This document shows, one piece after another, positions 48,906 to 61,529 of a stretch of 64,000 nucleotides of DNA. Position numbers and translations under genes: made by a program. The DNA lies in NCBI GenBank assembly GCA_021613375.1, contig CM038722.1, positions 24,842,441 to 24,906,440 of the forward strand, written 5' to 3'. This DNA is from Megaleporinus macrocephalus (taxonomy: Eukaryota; Chordata; Actinopteri; Characiformes; Anostomidae). The notes below the pieces were generated by a model. That model was not told the DNA's origin. It was given only the letters and a program-made list of their open reading frames with translations, and searched no databases. The stretch's first letter is position 1. Each line of letters starts with the position of its first letter.

Positions 48906-50035
48906 TTTTAGAAATCAGGCACTTTCTGTAAAAATAGCTCCATGCTTGAAATTACTCATCTCCACTATTAAAGCAATAATAAGATATTCTAAATACCTTC
49001 AGCTGTTGTGAACCTGCCTACAAGACATAGTTCCCACAGGGAGGGAGTGATTTAAGAAGAATCACAGCTGCAGAAGTTGATTGTATCCCGAAATCAACAG
49101 GTCTTCAAAGTGGCAGTTAGATGCCATCTAACCAAACCGGCAAACTATTTGGAAAGCCTGCCAGAACTGAACCACTGCTGTTGTCAAAACACAAAAACAA
49201 AGTGGCAGGAAATAGCTGACGATCACAGAAACTTCGGCTGGAACACAGTTCTACAGTTAAATGAGACGCAAACAAAGCACCAAACACATGGCGTAAAAAG
49301 TGAAAGTGGTGTTTGCTAGCAGATGTGCTGTATTGTGAGGCTAAACAGAATCATGGATACAAAGAAAGCAGGAAATTGTAGAAATTCCTGATCTATTTGT
49401 ATGTATTAATGTTTAAAACTGATCTGCAAACAATATAGATTTTGAAAAGTGCAATTATTTTAAATCTATATATTGGATGTTCCTCATTTTAAGACTATTT
49501 TGAGAGTATTCATAATCTTATTAATAACATTATTTAACAAATACATAGACACTTGTGAAATTACATCACATGTTTCTAAAGGTGCATTTTGTAAGATCTC
49601 AAGGTTAAACCATTTTAAACTGATGTAGTGACTTTTTACCACAAAACAACAGGTTTCAAGCCACTGCATGATGAGAAGGTAGGTTGGCAGTAGACTCGTT
49701 CGTTATTAGCGCAAGTTCAGCATCACAAAGTTCATACCTTTGAAACTTTGGATATACCAATCCATTTATTGTCTTTCTTAAGGTGGCTTGAGCAGATAGT
49801 CCATACTCCAGCAACAACACTTAAACAAACAAACACCGCCCTTATAGTGTTTATACTTCCCGCTGGTACCCGCATTCACACATGACACAAACAATCCGGT
49901 CAAAATACTGTTGACTTTCTCGCCAACCACCCTGTCATGGAACCTTAGAACCAGCCTTTTAAAACCCTCAGTGCCCCCAAGTGGTCAAATAAACAAAACT
50001 GAAAGAAAAACCTAAATGACTCCAACATCTGATCT

Positions 50036-50265
50036 AAAATAATTCACAGAATATAAAGACATAAGAGTTTTGATGGTATGTCAAAGACATCTATGTGTAT
50101 GTATGTTGCAGAGATATCTACTGAGTTAGCATGCCAGCCATGCCCTGTCCTGCCCCATCCTACCTCATAATACCATTTTCTTACCTCAAGAGTTGATACT
50201 AACTTACTGTAGCGTCGAGTCTTCCATCAGTCCAACACGAGAGGATGAAGACGTAGTAACTTTCC
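50036..50265 (+). repeat. Dispersed repeat, copy 2
   Basis: Second copy of the block at 48190-48505, in the same orientation 1.8 kb downstream. It ends in 'CACGAGAGGATGAAGACGTA', which is missing from copy 1 but present at 6.7 kb. Its leading part (49573-49600) is split off by about 430 bp of other sequence, perhaps a later insertion. Confidence 0.65.
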
Positions 50266-50269
50266 AGAA

Positions 50270-51660
50270 GTAACAGTTATTTTTGTTATATGTATCCAGA
50301 AGAGACTACTTAAGATCAACATGTACAGATATCTCATTTGAATTTTCTTGGGGCTCTTGCCTCAGAGAACTCAGCTTAGTGCATCCTACATGGATGCATG
50401 CCATATAGGTCACAGAGAGAGTTGTCTATATTCATAGTTCTCAGCTCCAGACCTGGGACCCCCACCTCCCTGCAGTCTTAACAATTCCCTGCCCCTAATA
50501 TACTTGATCCATCCACCAGATAATTATCTATCTGGTTATAACAGTTTTTTTCAAACATTAATGAATGGTTTATGCAGAATGTGATTTAAGTTCTGGAACA
50601 TGATAATAGTGTTTATTAAAGTGAGCTCACCTTGGTCCATAATATGTGGACCTTAATGCAGTGGCCCTTCACAGTAGCTTATGGTCTGTTTGCAACTTCT
50701 TTAATTCATGGAAATTTTCTACACACTAACCATCATATGGATGCGTATACCATTATGAAGGTAAACATTCTAGAGTTTTTGTGTACTATACTGACCAACC
50801 ACTTCATTAAGACCACCTCAATGGGCAAAGCATGTAGATACAAGGAAGTGGCTAGTGGGTTTGTAAAATCGTGCTAGGTATGGGGCACCAAAGCATATGT
50901 GTCCTCATCACAATGCAGATGTGGTTCATTGAACTTAGTACAGAGCAAGATGGATGTTGACTTCAGCCATATGGAGACGCTTTAGACTATTTTGTTTCTC
51001 ATTTTTCAGTGCTATTGTGGGAACTAGAAAGTCAATGCCTTTAGAGGCCCAGCAGGCAAGCTCACAACAAACACACAAGACGAAGAACATTAGTTAACAC
51101 CATTGAGCCAAGAGTCTTGCCTGCAGTTCATTCTGAGAACATGCTTAACTTACATCTGCTGCCAGAGGAGATATGGTTTCAGAACCAAAGCTTTCTGTGA
51201 GCTACAGTTTTTCTATCACTGTATAAAGGATGCATTAAAGCTTCCTTTATTGTTGGAGGCACTGAGCAAGCATATGAGCTCATTCAGAAAGTTATTAAAA
51301 ACAGCAGTTGCTTATTATCAGCTCAACTGATGTGTGACTTATGTGTCAAACATCTAGTTTGTGACACCAGCAGAAGAAGAATCTATGACTTTTTGCCATT
51401 TTCAGGCCAGGTTCTTCACATTTGCAGCAACAACCTGGAGAAATCACTTTGTATGTTTTGATACTTTGGCTCTGTTGTAAAGCGTTAATTACTATTTATG
51501 CTTATAGAAGCACAACATGTTTCACATAATTATTATTATATAATTATTAAATGGTAGAAATTATCACAATTACTGCAGGTAATGAACACTTTGAATTGAT
51601 GTCATTGAAGAGCCACCTTTGGTTTCCTAAAGAACCTCAGCAGATGGCTTTTTAAAGGAG
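50270..51660. other. Intergenic, no supported gene
   Basis: AT-rich sequence with frames up to 81 codons and no recognised domain or repeat family. Confidence 0.5.
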
Positions 51661-51669
51661 TGCTCATTC

Positions 51670-52050
51670 GTTTTTGAACCCAATCACTATCTACCAGACC
51701 TCTGTCAGTATGGTTGCGTCTGTTCTTGAAGTACAGTCACATATAAGGTCATCGTGCTCAACCTTAAGCATCAGCTAGAAGGGTACAAAGCCCTCCTGGG
51801 CTTTGGAGCAGTGGAGCTGTGCATTTATGGAGCTCAAGTCATGGAGCTCCAACTCATACCTTTAAGTGATTCAGAATTGACCATTCAACATCAATTCTTG
51901 GCCTCTCTGTAGCTCACATGACTGAATGCAATCAAATCATCACAGAAATGTGAGCGTAGGGGTAGTTAGGGCAGTTAACTCCCTATGAACACCCTTGATT
52001 TCAGAGAAGAAACGCTGAGTCGACGTCTACAAACTTTTGGCCATCCCAAA
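51670..52050 (+). mobile_element. Decayed Tc1-like transposon 3' end
   Basis: It contains 'GACCATTCAACATCAATTCT' then 'tggcctctctg' and 'GACTGAATGCAATCAAATCA', and ends with 'GTCTACAAACTTTTGGCCAT' near 52027-52046. This order resembles the last part of fish Tc1-type transposase genes and their terminal repeat. The frame is broken throughout and the 5' end is not found; it is inactive. Confidence 0.5.
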
Positions 52051-53460
52051 AAGTACATGTCCAGATCTAGGGCAAGATAAGCTTTAGTAGGAAGGAAACC
52101 TGATAGGACAGATTTGTGAATATTAGGTCAGGAAGAGTACATGCATGAGAGGAATGTGTGGACAGCAGAGGACCAGACTGGACAGATGTTGAACTCCTTT
52201 GCTTGTTTGACATCTGCAGTCCTGCTTATGGCTGCTGTTGCTTTCGCTGGACAAGTCAGTTTTCATGGCAAACGGCTAGTTCTTAATGTAGCACAGCAAG
52301 TGCCTTGGAAACATCTGGATGTCCAAAAAGATAACTTAAAGGTTAACGTTGTCTGAATGAGACTCAGTGTAGAAAAAAAATGATTAAAATGTCAAAATGA
52401 CTGATGAGGTAGAAAATGTATATGCAGCAGCAGCAGGTGCTGTTGGATATGAAAGTATATGAGCTGTAGACCAGCAAAGCGGGCATGTTTTCTTATGGCG
52501 TACGCTTGCACTGGGAATTTGTGTAAAACACAAATTTAGACCCAAGTGTACAACACGAAGGGGGAGGAATTTGGGTTGGTGGAACTGTTGAATAATCTTC
52601 ATGATTCAGCCTAAATATTTACAAGATGGACAAATAGTCCGAGTTTGTTGCCTTCGCAGAAAACATGTCATCCCCTGAAAAATGCTAGTTTCCAGTTCAT
52701 CACAAAGCGACAGAATAAACGACAGTGCCTCTTGCTATTTCTGTATTCCAAGTTTTTGATGTTTCTATGAGTGAAGATTTTAGAAGATGTTTGTGGCCAG
52801 TGATGGGACCGCCACAATATATCTTACCTGTCTAGTACAAGCAGTTATAGGAAGATGTTCTACATATGAAAAGCTTAATTTCAGATTAAAACGCATCAGT
52901 TCAGACTAGCATGGATTGGTCTCCATATGTTTCTCCTACAATGTGTTATTATTCCTTTTCCACTGAGACTAACACAGAACTTCTAAATGACCTCGATTCT
53001 GATTGGTTGGTCTGAATTGCAAGCACTCTGGTCCAAAATCTTTACTCTTTGTTTTTCACTCTCTTTTATGATTGCTTTTAGCTTTTATGTACCTCTATTT
53101 AACTTTGTTTTATTTTATGTATGAAATATTTCATATTAATAAACTCGCCTTGCCTTATAACTTTAGTTAGTTGCTACAAGCTGAAAATCTAAATGTGATT
53201 GTTTTTGTGACAAAAACTATTATTTCAGATATCCTGTCTGCATGACTAATGACAAAAAATACAATCAGTATATTTCATTTCAGCATCTCCTTCACAGCTT
53301 CTTCACAGTTTCACTAATAACACAATGAGAAGAGTTGCTAGTTACTGAGTGCTCACCAACTACTCACAAACAAAATCATCACAGTATATATCACAGCCGC
53401 ATTTTTTTTATCAACAACACGTTCAGAACATGATCAGATTTAAGTTAAATAATTATTGAA
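52051..53460. other. Intergenic, no supported gene
   Basis: Short frames only (up to 72 codons). Nothing recognised. Confidence 0.5.
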
Positions 53461-53860
53461 ATGTGTTCCAATATACCAATATGCTATACTGGCAGCTCGG
53501 CCGACCTGATTGCCTATACATTCTCCAGGAAGCAGCTGCCTGGCCAACCACCTCAGCCCCTGGTACCTGCTCAAGGCATTGCCAGAGGGCCACTGCCCTG
53601 CTCTGCCAGGTCCTGGGCTCCTTGCCGCCGACTCATTTGCCATCCTCTGGCTGGGCCGAGGTCAACCCATTGCATCTTACGACGTCTCTGGAAACACTGG
53701 TCCTATTTCCACCATCGTTGGATGGGATTGGCCCCTTTCTGCAGTGTCTATTTGTTAAGGTGCCACTCCTCTCTAGGCCACTGTGAACGTAGGATGGTTG
53801 CCTATAAACTATTGATAGAGGAGTGCGGGTGGGTAAGTCTGTGGATTAGAGGTTGAGGAT
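53461..53860. other. GC-rich orphan segment, open in three plus-strand frames
   Basis: About 330 bp stand out from AT-rich surroundings. Frames of 131, 107 and 82 codons overlap on the plus strand, with one of 67 on the minus strand. None has a recognisable domain. The composition (CTG, CCT and CAG rich) could come from a retroposed exon, an old transposon or a conserved element. No function is claimed. Confidence 0.35.
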
Positions 53861-54270
53861 CTGCTCTGAGTGAGTACAGGCAGTTTAATGGTTGTAGGTT
53901 GAACAAAACCGTAATGTTTGGGTTTGGGCGAAAATGAGTGAGATCCTATGGGTGGAACGAGGGATGAATAAACAACAAATAGACAAGTGCAGGTCAGTAT
54001 GTCTGTAGATTAGTGCTTAAGGATCATGTAGTTTAGAGAGTGTGGGTTAAATGAAACCATGAGGTTTGGTGTGACCGAAAATGAACAGGACTCTATGGGG
54101 GGAAAAGGAGGAATGGAAAAAGAGCGACAAACAGAGAAGTGCAGGTCAAACCAACACTACAGTCACTGTCGGGGGTCTGCCTTAAATCAGTGTATGAGAA
54201 ACGGTGTCTGTCAGTCAAGCAGAAATTCAGTAGCTTGGCGGCACTTTTACATCCTATTCATTCTCTAGAG

Positions 54271-54777
54271 CAGGGGTATTTAATTAGAGTTCAGTAAGGT
54301 CCAGTTAGAGGAGATCTCCTCAGGCCAAGATCCAGACCATCATCATTTCTAACATGTGTTCTGATTCAGTGGTGTATCCTGTTTACTGAAGTAGACTAGT
54401 TTCAGCATCTTATACCATCAGCTACTGAAACACCAACACATCACACATACCATTCAGTATATTTCAGTATTATTACTGTTGCAATGCTAAACTGAATGAA
54501 TTATTTATAAACTTTAAATAAATTACATAAAAAAACAGAATGCTTTTAAAAAAAGTGCATGTTTATTTATAGAAACAACCTTTGGTGATCTTACAATGCA
54601 CACGATTGGTCTGTGAGGTTACTGTGCCGCAAAGCCCATATACCATAAAGACAAGAAAAGCTCTGCCTCTTAAAATAAACACAGTCAAAATTAAATTCTT
54701 CTCAATAGTTAATTATTTTGGGCTCGCATTGGACAATGCCTGGGTCCGGACCGCAGCCGGCCTATTAGTGACCTCTG
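54271..54777 (+). mobile_element. hAT-like non-autonomous element (507 bp)
   Basis: It begins CAGGGGTATTTAATTAGAG and ends ..TAGTGACCTCTG, whose minus strand CAGAGGTCACTA imperfectly mirrors the start. Flanks are CTCTAGAG (54263-54270) and CTCTATGG (54778-54785), an 8-bp target duplication matching at 6 of 8 positions, as expected of an old hAT insertion. 'GGTCCAGTTAGAGGAGAT' near the left and 'CTGGGTCCGGACCGCAGC' near the right are typical fish-repeat phrases. There is no transposase. Confidence 0.7.
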
Positions 54778-54785
54778 CTCTATGG

Positions 54786-56508
54786 GAAAAAATATTGGAA
54801 TCCATGCATCCAATCAAAAAGGTGTATACAAGACCAAATCACACAATCAGACTGGCAGACTGGCAATCTAGAGTTGGAACGGTGTTGATATTTCGAAAAC
54901 TTTGGGATGAGTTACGCGGCGAAGACCTGGAAGAAAGCAAAAAACGAATAACAATATAGTTATGCGACCATGACAAGGCAAATAGGAGAACCTTATTTTT
55001 CTGCCAATCAGCATTTAGAACCAGGTAAATCCCCAGTGAGTACTGACTTCAGACAGCAGGAGGGCAGAGCCAGGAAAAAAAACATGAAACCAAATGGATT
55101 ATGAGACATTGAGACATAAATTAACCCAGTCTTAGCCAGTTCTTCTATTTCTTATGACCTTTCAATGTTCCTACTGCAAATAAAGTGATGTAGATGCCAA
55201 ATGAAACCCTATTTTTGTTACGAAGAGAGGGAGGGCTCAGCCACATGAGTGATTTGTTTTTGTATAAGCTGCCTCTGGCTTGCATAGATTTTGTCGCTAA
55301 AATGACAATTAAAAACGTCTTTTTTATTTAAAAAATACATTTATGTATGATTAGTATTACTTTATCAAACGAATGAGCCGGAAAAGACATGGAGTGTCAA
55401 ATTTATCATTCTTCCTTCCTCAATTAGTTTTCGTACACCGTGAAAAATAGAGACGTTTCATGGCAAGAAGTCTCCAAAGACTGAACGGAAATCTCCAAAA
55501 AACTCTTCACTCATCTCTGCTGGCAGCTGGCTGCTAGACTATTGGAAGTCTTTATTTCATTTGCATGGGCAGCCACACTTCAGTCAGAGCAGTAGCACGT
55601 TGGAAAACAGCAGCAACTCACGTTGATTGCGAAGGGATGTGACTGAAATCGTATTTATGAACCAAAATAAGGAGCCTTGAAGAGATGGTGTGTGGTCATA
55701 AGCGTTCTTGTATGTTATTGTTTTCCACTTTTACATTGGGGGGGTGCAATGCTCAAGCCTATCCCAGCATTCAATGGGTAGAAGGTGTTATAAGTATTGT
55801 GTAAGCTTTGCTAAAGTTTCTAAATGTATTACTCACGCTCCAGTTTATAGAGCCCATATCGTCGCTGTCCAAAGAAAACAAGTTTCTCCAAAATAGCATC
55901 TTTACAAGCCAGAGGCCAAAAACATACTTTACTTTTAATGTAAGTCAATAAAACCAGAATTATTTCCAAGTGATTTTGGAGCATTTACGTTGGTCCATTC
56001 ATCAAGAAATGTATACAGCATGTAAACGGCAGCTGTTGTGTTTAAATGAGAAATACATGTTTTTCTTTGGACATCGACAAAAAGTAAATTGCAAAATCAG
56101 GTTAGATCCTCTTGTCTTAAAGTAACTGTGGCCCCAAAGTTAATACAGACCTTATACTTTTCCCTTTTTCTCTTACCTTTAGGGTGAATGTAGCTTTTTG
56201 TGCATGTAAACGGTCTGCAAGATTATCAAGTCCAAAATACATGCCAGAGGGAGAAACTCTCTCCAACAGAAAACTCCTGAAATGCCTCGTTTCTTAGTTC
56301 CAGACCTTTTCTCTGTTACAAAATGACATCATCTAGTAACACAGTCCTTATTGGACAATTGGATTAGTTTACCTAGAAAGATAAAAAACAAACAAAAAAA
56401 ACATGATACTCTATAATTCCTGCTCCAGTCTAGCTTGCAAAGGTGGATCAAGTCAGTCAATGTGTTCGACTCTGGCTCAAACTGAAACAATACAATACCA
56501 CACGTTGA
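54786..56508. other. Intergenic, no supported gene
   Basis: No gene is recognised. The stretch around 55915-55985 ('AATGTAAGTCAATAAAACCA') resembles a common fish repeat, but its borders are unclear. Confidence 0.45.
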
Positions 56509-57055
56509 CTGTTTGTGCTAGCACACAAAGGAATTTCACTTCCACATTTAACCCATGCATGAAGTTAAACACCCACATATACCCACACACTAGTGAAATA
56601 CACACACTAAGAGGCAGTGAGCACACTTGCCCAGACCTGTGGACAGCGCTATTCACAATGCCTGGGGAGCAGTTGGGCATAAGATGTCTTGCTCAAGGTC
56701 ATATCCTGTTGATTCAGGGAATTGAACTGGTGCCTTCCAGTCACAAGGCTGGTTCCCCAGTCAATGACGCGCAACTCACTGGGGGCAGTCATGGCCTGAA
56801 GGTTAGGGATCAGGTCTTGCGACTGGAAGGTCGCTGGTTTGATCACTGGGACAAACAGGACATGAATGAAGTGCGCTTGAGCAAGACACCTAACCCCCAA
56901 CTGCTCCCTGGGTGCTGTGGATAGGGCTGACCAACATAGGGCATGTGTGCTTGTTGCCCTCTAGTGTGTATATGTGGGTGTTTCACTGTATGGATGGGTT
57001 GAATGCAGAGGTCAAATTTTGCTGTGTGCAAAACTACTGCAAAACAAACACTCAT
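56509..57055. mobile_element. Head-to-head pair of SINE copies
   Basis: The minus-strand copy (56509-56782) and the plus-strand copy (56783-57055) belong to the family at 42258. Both have the head ('GGGGCAGTCATGGCCTGAAG' on plus), the 'CTTGAGCAAGACA' motif, 'CAACTGCTCCC' and the 3' body 'CATGGGTTAAATG' / 'GATGGGTTGAATG'. Their 5' heads abut, making an imperfect palindrome of about 550 bp. Confidence 0.85.
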
Positions 57056-57758
57056 GTAAGAGGAGCCACAGCATTGTGGGGGCAGAACGTAAGTGTGATC
57101 ACCTTTGTGTTTATTTTATTTCATTTAATGTTTATGTATTTTGTTTAATGTAAGTAATTCTGCCATTGTGAGCCTCTTCTCATGGCACTTTAATTTCAAG
57201 CTTTCTCATAGAGTGCTAGAATTGCTGCTATTCTGAGGTGCTACCAGTAGGAGGCAGTCTATCGCCGGCTGTGCTGCGATTACCTACGGTAGTCTCGAAA
57301 TTTCCTCTCAGACCAGAGAGGCGTTCGTGAAAGTAAGCCATGTTGTCTGCCTCATCCTTTAAACCCTGTTTTTTCAAGTGAGCACCGTGTTAAAAATGTA
57401 TTAAAATCATCCTAAAGAATTTCATACCACATATTAGTACATATTTGTACGTTTATGTTGGTTGGTCAAGTAGAGGTTAGTTATTTTGCTAAAATGGCCG
57501 ACGTGCTAATCGAGAGTTGTAAAATGGCGGTCGTAACGGTTTTATATTTTTATCTTTTAACTAATACTTGGCTAAACTCTTGAGCTTTGGATACTGTAAA
57601 AATAACGCTGTAATTAGTTTTAAATGTACAACGCAGTTTGATTTTGCCAGTGTGTGAGCAATATTAGCTGTTTCTGCTGTTTTAAGAGATTATGTAGTGT
57701 CATTTAGGACATAGCTCTTCTTAGCATTCCATTGAGTTCAGTTCAACGCTGTTAGCGA

Positions 57759-58213
57759 GCCTCTATGGCATTTTGTCTCTAGTGCCTATGTAACGTTTAT
57801 CCAGCCAGAGATATTCAAGCCTTAGTAGTTTACTTAGTATATCTAATACTCAGTATGTGTTGAGTTTACTAATTTTGAGCCTCTACTGCCTACGTAACGG
57901 ATATCCAGCCAGAGATATTCAAGCCTTAGTAGCTTAGTATATGATGTACTCAGTATGTGTTGAGTTTACTAACTTTGAGCCTCTACTGTATTTTGTCTCT
58001 GGTGCCTATGTAACGGATATCCAGCCAGAGATATTCAAGCCTTAGTAATTTACTTAGTATATGAAATACTCAGTATGTGTTGAGTTTACTAACTTCAAGC
58101 CTTTACTGTATTTTGTCTCTAGTGCCTTTGTAACGGATATACAGTCAGAGATATTCAAGCCCTAGTAGTTGCTTAGTATGTGGAATATTCAGTATGTGTT
58201 GAGATTACTAACT
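57759..58213 (+). repeat. Four-copy ~110-bp tandem repeat
   Basis: Each unit contains 'GCC(T/TA)..GTAACGGATATCCAGCC', 'AGAGATATTCAAGCCTTAGT', 'ACTCAGTATGTGTTGAGTTT' and 'actaa'. Four diverged copies begin near 57759, 57877, 57978 and 58100, with small deletions (the second lacks 'gtattttgtctct'). They have no coding content. Confidence 0.85.
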
Positions 58214-58544
58214 TATTCTCATTCGAAATGTGAACTGGTGATGCTGTTGTCTGCCTGGAGGACCAACGTGCATAAAATAAGACTGTAGTACACTATTAGT
58301 CAACTCCGATAGAAGTGCATTCAGCTTGCATTGTAACATGTAAGCGCTAAGGTATCAGGAAAGCCAAGTATATTGTTGGATTTTATTTTTTTTATGGATA
58401 TGTGACTTTATGCAATTCTGTATTCCTGTTTTGTACAGAATGGAAGTTTGTTTCTGAGAACAAAACATAGCAAGCAAAAAGAGAAGTTATTAACAAGAGA
58501 ATATTTCTAGTTAAACTTAACACTGAACTGCTTTACAGTCTATA

Positions 58545-58860
58545 TCATACATTATCATCATCAGGTGGATGAAAAACATTATCTCAAATGTAAACATCTG
58601 TGATAGTACAAATACCACATTTCATGCCTTTATTGTGTCATCAGTATTCAAAGCTTTCAGATGCTTAAACCACCTGAAGGCCAAAAGATTAAACTCAGGC
58701 CAGAGTGGCGTTTGTGAAAGTAAGCCATGCTGTCTGTCTCATCCTTTTAACCCTGTTTTTTAGGAATATTATCTGTCCAAGCTAACCAATCAGAGCCAAC
58801 CAATCAGAGCACTCTGGGCTCATCAGGAGCTCTAACAGAGCTTGAAAATGAATACTGAGC
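58545..58860 (+). repeat. Dispersed repeat, related to 61597-61740 and 57300-57375
   Basis: The first part matches 61597-61740 ('CTCAAATGTAAACATCTGTG', 'TGTCATCAGTA.TCAAAGC', 'AAGGCCAAAAGAT'). The next part ('GTGAAAGTAAGCCATG.TGTC', 'CATCCTTTTAACCCTGTTTT') matches 57330-57375. It ends near 'AATAGGTCCCCTTTAAGAA', a phrase seen in many fish transposons. The same elements in different combinations suggest a mosaic mobile element. Confidence 0.65.
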
Positions 58861-59323
58861 ATAATAGGTCCCCTTTAAGAATTACTGAAATACGTTCACT
58901 AGAATTACTTTATTCTATTAATTTTTTGTATTTTAACGTAAAATATGATTGTTTGGTCGAACGATCCATGTACGTCTTTGAATTTCTGCTCAGCCAGAGT
59001 TTAGAACAGAAACTCTGTGTTTTACAGAGAGTGTTTAATTATAGTTCTGTCAGAGGAAACCGAGGGAAGTGAAGCAGGATGTTTGTAGGTTGCGTCTGTT
59101 GTAAAAGTGTGAGGCCTCACAGGCTGTTTGTCGTTTAGAGGTCAGTGATGACTTTGCTTGCATGGAGATAAGTGTGTAGTAAACTTCAGAAGATAGGGAT
59201 GGGTTTAGGAGAGCCATCACTCAACCCCATGGCAAGCAGTAAATATAGCCAATTGGTTCAGAGATGGAGAGAGTAGAGGTTAAGGTGCTTTGATCTAACG
59301 CCTGTATAAAAGCACAGTCCAGT
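58861..59323. other. Intergenic, nothing recognised
   Basis: No repeat family or coding exon recognised; the longest frame is about 76 codons. Confidence 0.45.
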
Positions 59324-59565
59324 ACACTCCTAAAAAGAGAGGAACCAGAAAAGAGTCCTTTGAACAAAAACTCCTTCACATCCTATTCTTGGAAAGGGGC
59401 TTCATGAATGTGAAGAACATTTTAAAGGCATAATGTAAAGAACTAAGGGTTTTTAGAAACGTTATATTGGTTCTTTAAAGAATCAAGTGGAAGATTGTCA
59501 GGCAACCAAAGTGGTTCTTTTATGGCATTAACATAGTTTTGAGTACTAGAACAAACAATCCATCA
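59324..59565 (+). repeat. 'GGTTCTTTAAAGAA' fish repeat
   Basis: It contains 'AAGAACTAAGGGTTTTTAGA', 'TTGGTTCTTTAAAGAATCAA' and 'AAGTGGTTCTTTTATGGCAT'. These are typical of small palindromic fish repeats. Borders are uncertain. Confidence 0.5.
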
Positions 59566-59704
59566 TCAATACTTCACCAACATATGGTAGCAGTGTTCTT
59601 TACATCTATTGTAAAGATTTTTAAATTAGATGATGCACAAACTCTTTTAATACCTTTTTGATTTCAGAATAAACATTAAATCAACAGGTGTCTGCAATAG
59701 TTTA

Positions 59705-60050
59705 CACATAAACCACCTTGACCCTTTATTAAGCTGTAGAGGAGCACTTTGTAGTTCTATAATTACAGACTGTAGTTCATCTGTTTCTCTGTATACTTTA
59801 TTATCTTGTTCTTTAATGATTGGAACCTCCAAAGGACCACCACAGAGCAGGTATTATGTGGTGGGTGGTGGATCATTCTCAGCACTGCAGTGACACTGAC
59901 TTCTTAGCGTATTCTGCACTGGTGTGAGTGGATCAGACACAGCAGTGCAGCTGGAGTGTTTAAACATCTCAGTGTCACTGCTGAACTGAGAATAGTCCAC
60001 TAACCAAAACTATCCAGCAAGGTGGACCAACAAGGTAGAGGTGGACAGTA
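59705..60050 (+). repeat. Dispersed repeat, longer copy
   Basis: It shares its first part with 21730-21965 and continues with 'GGTGGATCATTCTCAGCACT', 'GAGTGGATCAGACACAGCAG', 'CTCAGTGTCACTGCTGAACT' and 'AATAGTCCACTAACCAAAAC'. This is a well-known type of interspersed sequence in fish. Internally it contains inverted CAGTGTCACTG-like text, a mark of a folded SINE or MITE. Confidence 0.7.
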
Positions 60051-61412
60051 AAAGGACTTATATGGCCACGTTAAAGATCTATGTGTAAGGGGCAAGTCTG
60101 TATTATTTCAATATTTCTGCATAATCCGCTTATAAACAAATTAATTCAGAGTGGTTTAATGTTAAATGCTATATATTAAAAAAACCTAAGTCTAAAAATT
60201 GTTCTAAAAGCTCTTATATGAAATGGTTACACGTTTGTGACCTGATACATTACATACATGACACATGAAAAATTGTATCTACAGTTTATTTTTAAACCAT
60301 TCATGCTGATGAGGCGCATGCAGAGTGTTATAAGTCAATGTAGTCACTGTGACACTTGGTTCCTATCACCATCACTGTAAAGTGTTAGTAAGTTTTTTTT
60401 CACATTGAGGCATTTTACACCACTTTGAATTACTTTGTTTCCACCTCAACCACTGAATTATGCAGAACTATTAAAAAAAATCATTTCATACAAAAATACA
60501 TACATAATATACTACGTTCAGTTATAAAATATAATGAGACGTACTTCTGTATGGCCAGTTAAGGTGAATAGACAGCCACCAAATAAGACAAGCCCCCCCA
60601 AATGTTCTGAAGCAGCCTTGATGTACATTGACATCTCATTCCATTAAAGATAGTAATGATAAGTGAGGATTTTAGGAATATATTGTATTTTGGGGTTTAG
60701 TTCAGGGTTTGTGAAGAGGGAAGTATTATAATTTTAAATCATTCTTTTTAGAAATGTATTGTCTTATAAAATGCACACATTACTGAGAGAGCACCCCCTT
60801 GTGGAAGACATAGGTTAGCAGTGTCCATGCCTCATAAAAAATACACAAAAAAATCTTTATATGATGTTATGAGTTAATATTGTGTAATATCTGTTTTCTT
60901 CTGTTTGTATCACATAATACATACATACATGAACAATCATACAGTTGCACAGTCATGATCAGAGTAGCTATAACAAAAGAAACAGCAAGAAAAGCGCAAT
61001 GTTATTGCAATATTACAGAAATACACAGTGTGATTGTTATAGGAATAGCAAATCAACTTCAAAAGTAATACATACTGTAAAGTACATAATATATAAAGAA
61101 AGATATCAACACTGTCAAAAATAAACCTGGATTGTAGGAATTGGCAGCTGCCCTTGCATTACGTGAACATGACAGTTTTTCGTTCTTCTACAAAAAGAGA
61201 CCCTTTTAAAGATACAGCACTTTCAACATTAATGATATGGATCAGTAATAACAGTTGAATATCAGTATCTTGTGTGTAGTTTGCATTTTAACCTCTGTGA
61301 TGGTGTTAAAGCAGTTAGTTAATTAGAAAAAAGGTACCGTAGACACAGTGAAATGATAATGGACAGATGTAAATGAGAATTTGTTGGAGACTCGGAACAT
61401 CAAACATACTGC
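60051..61412. other. Intergenic / possible 3' UTR of the minus-strand gene
   Basis: AT-rich sequence. As it lies just beyond the stop of the minus-strand gene, part of it may be its 3' UTR. No clear poly(A) signal can be chosen. Confidence 0.4.
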
Positions 61413-61529
61413 CTAATTCAGGAACTGATTGAGTCTTTTCTGGATGTTTTCAAAAGCGTCTTTGCCAAGATAATCTGCTCGGCCTTCTTCCCACCGCCTC
61501 CGACGCTCCTCATCACTTTCCTCCGCAGC
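61413..61529 (-). CDS. Last coding exon of an unidentified gene
   Basis: On the minus strand, 'CACTCTGTCAG' is followed by a clean open frame of 38 codons and TAG: AAEESDEERRRRWEEGRADY, then LGKDAFENIQKRLNQFLN. It is phase 0, highly charged, probably helical (acidic/Arg stretch, then an amphipathic segment), and has none of the low-complexity look of chance frames. It joins in frame to 62892-63053. I do not recognise the protein. Confidence 0.6.
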   Translation of the reverse strand, partial: AAEESDEERRRRWEEGRADYLGKDAFENIQKRLNQFLN

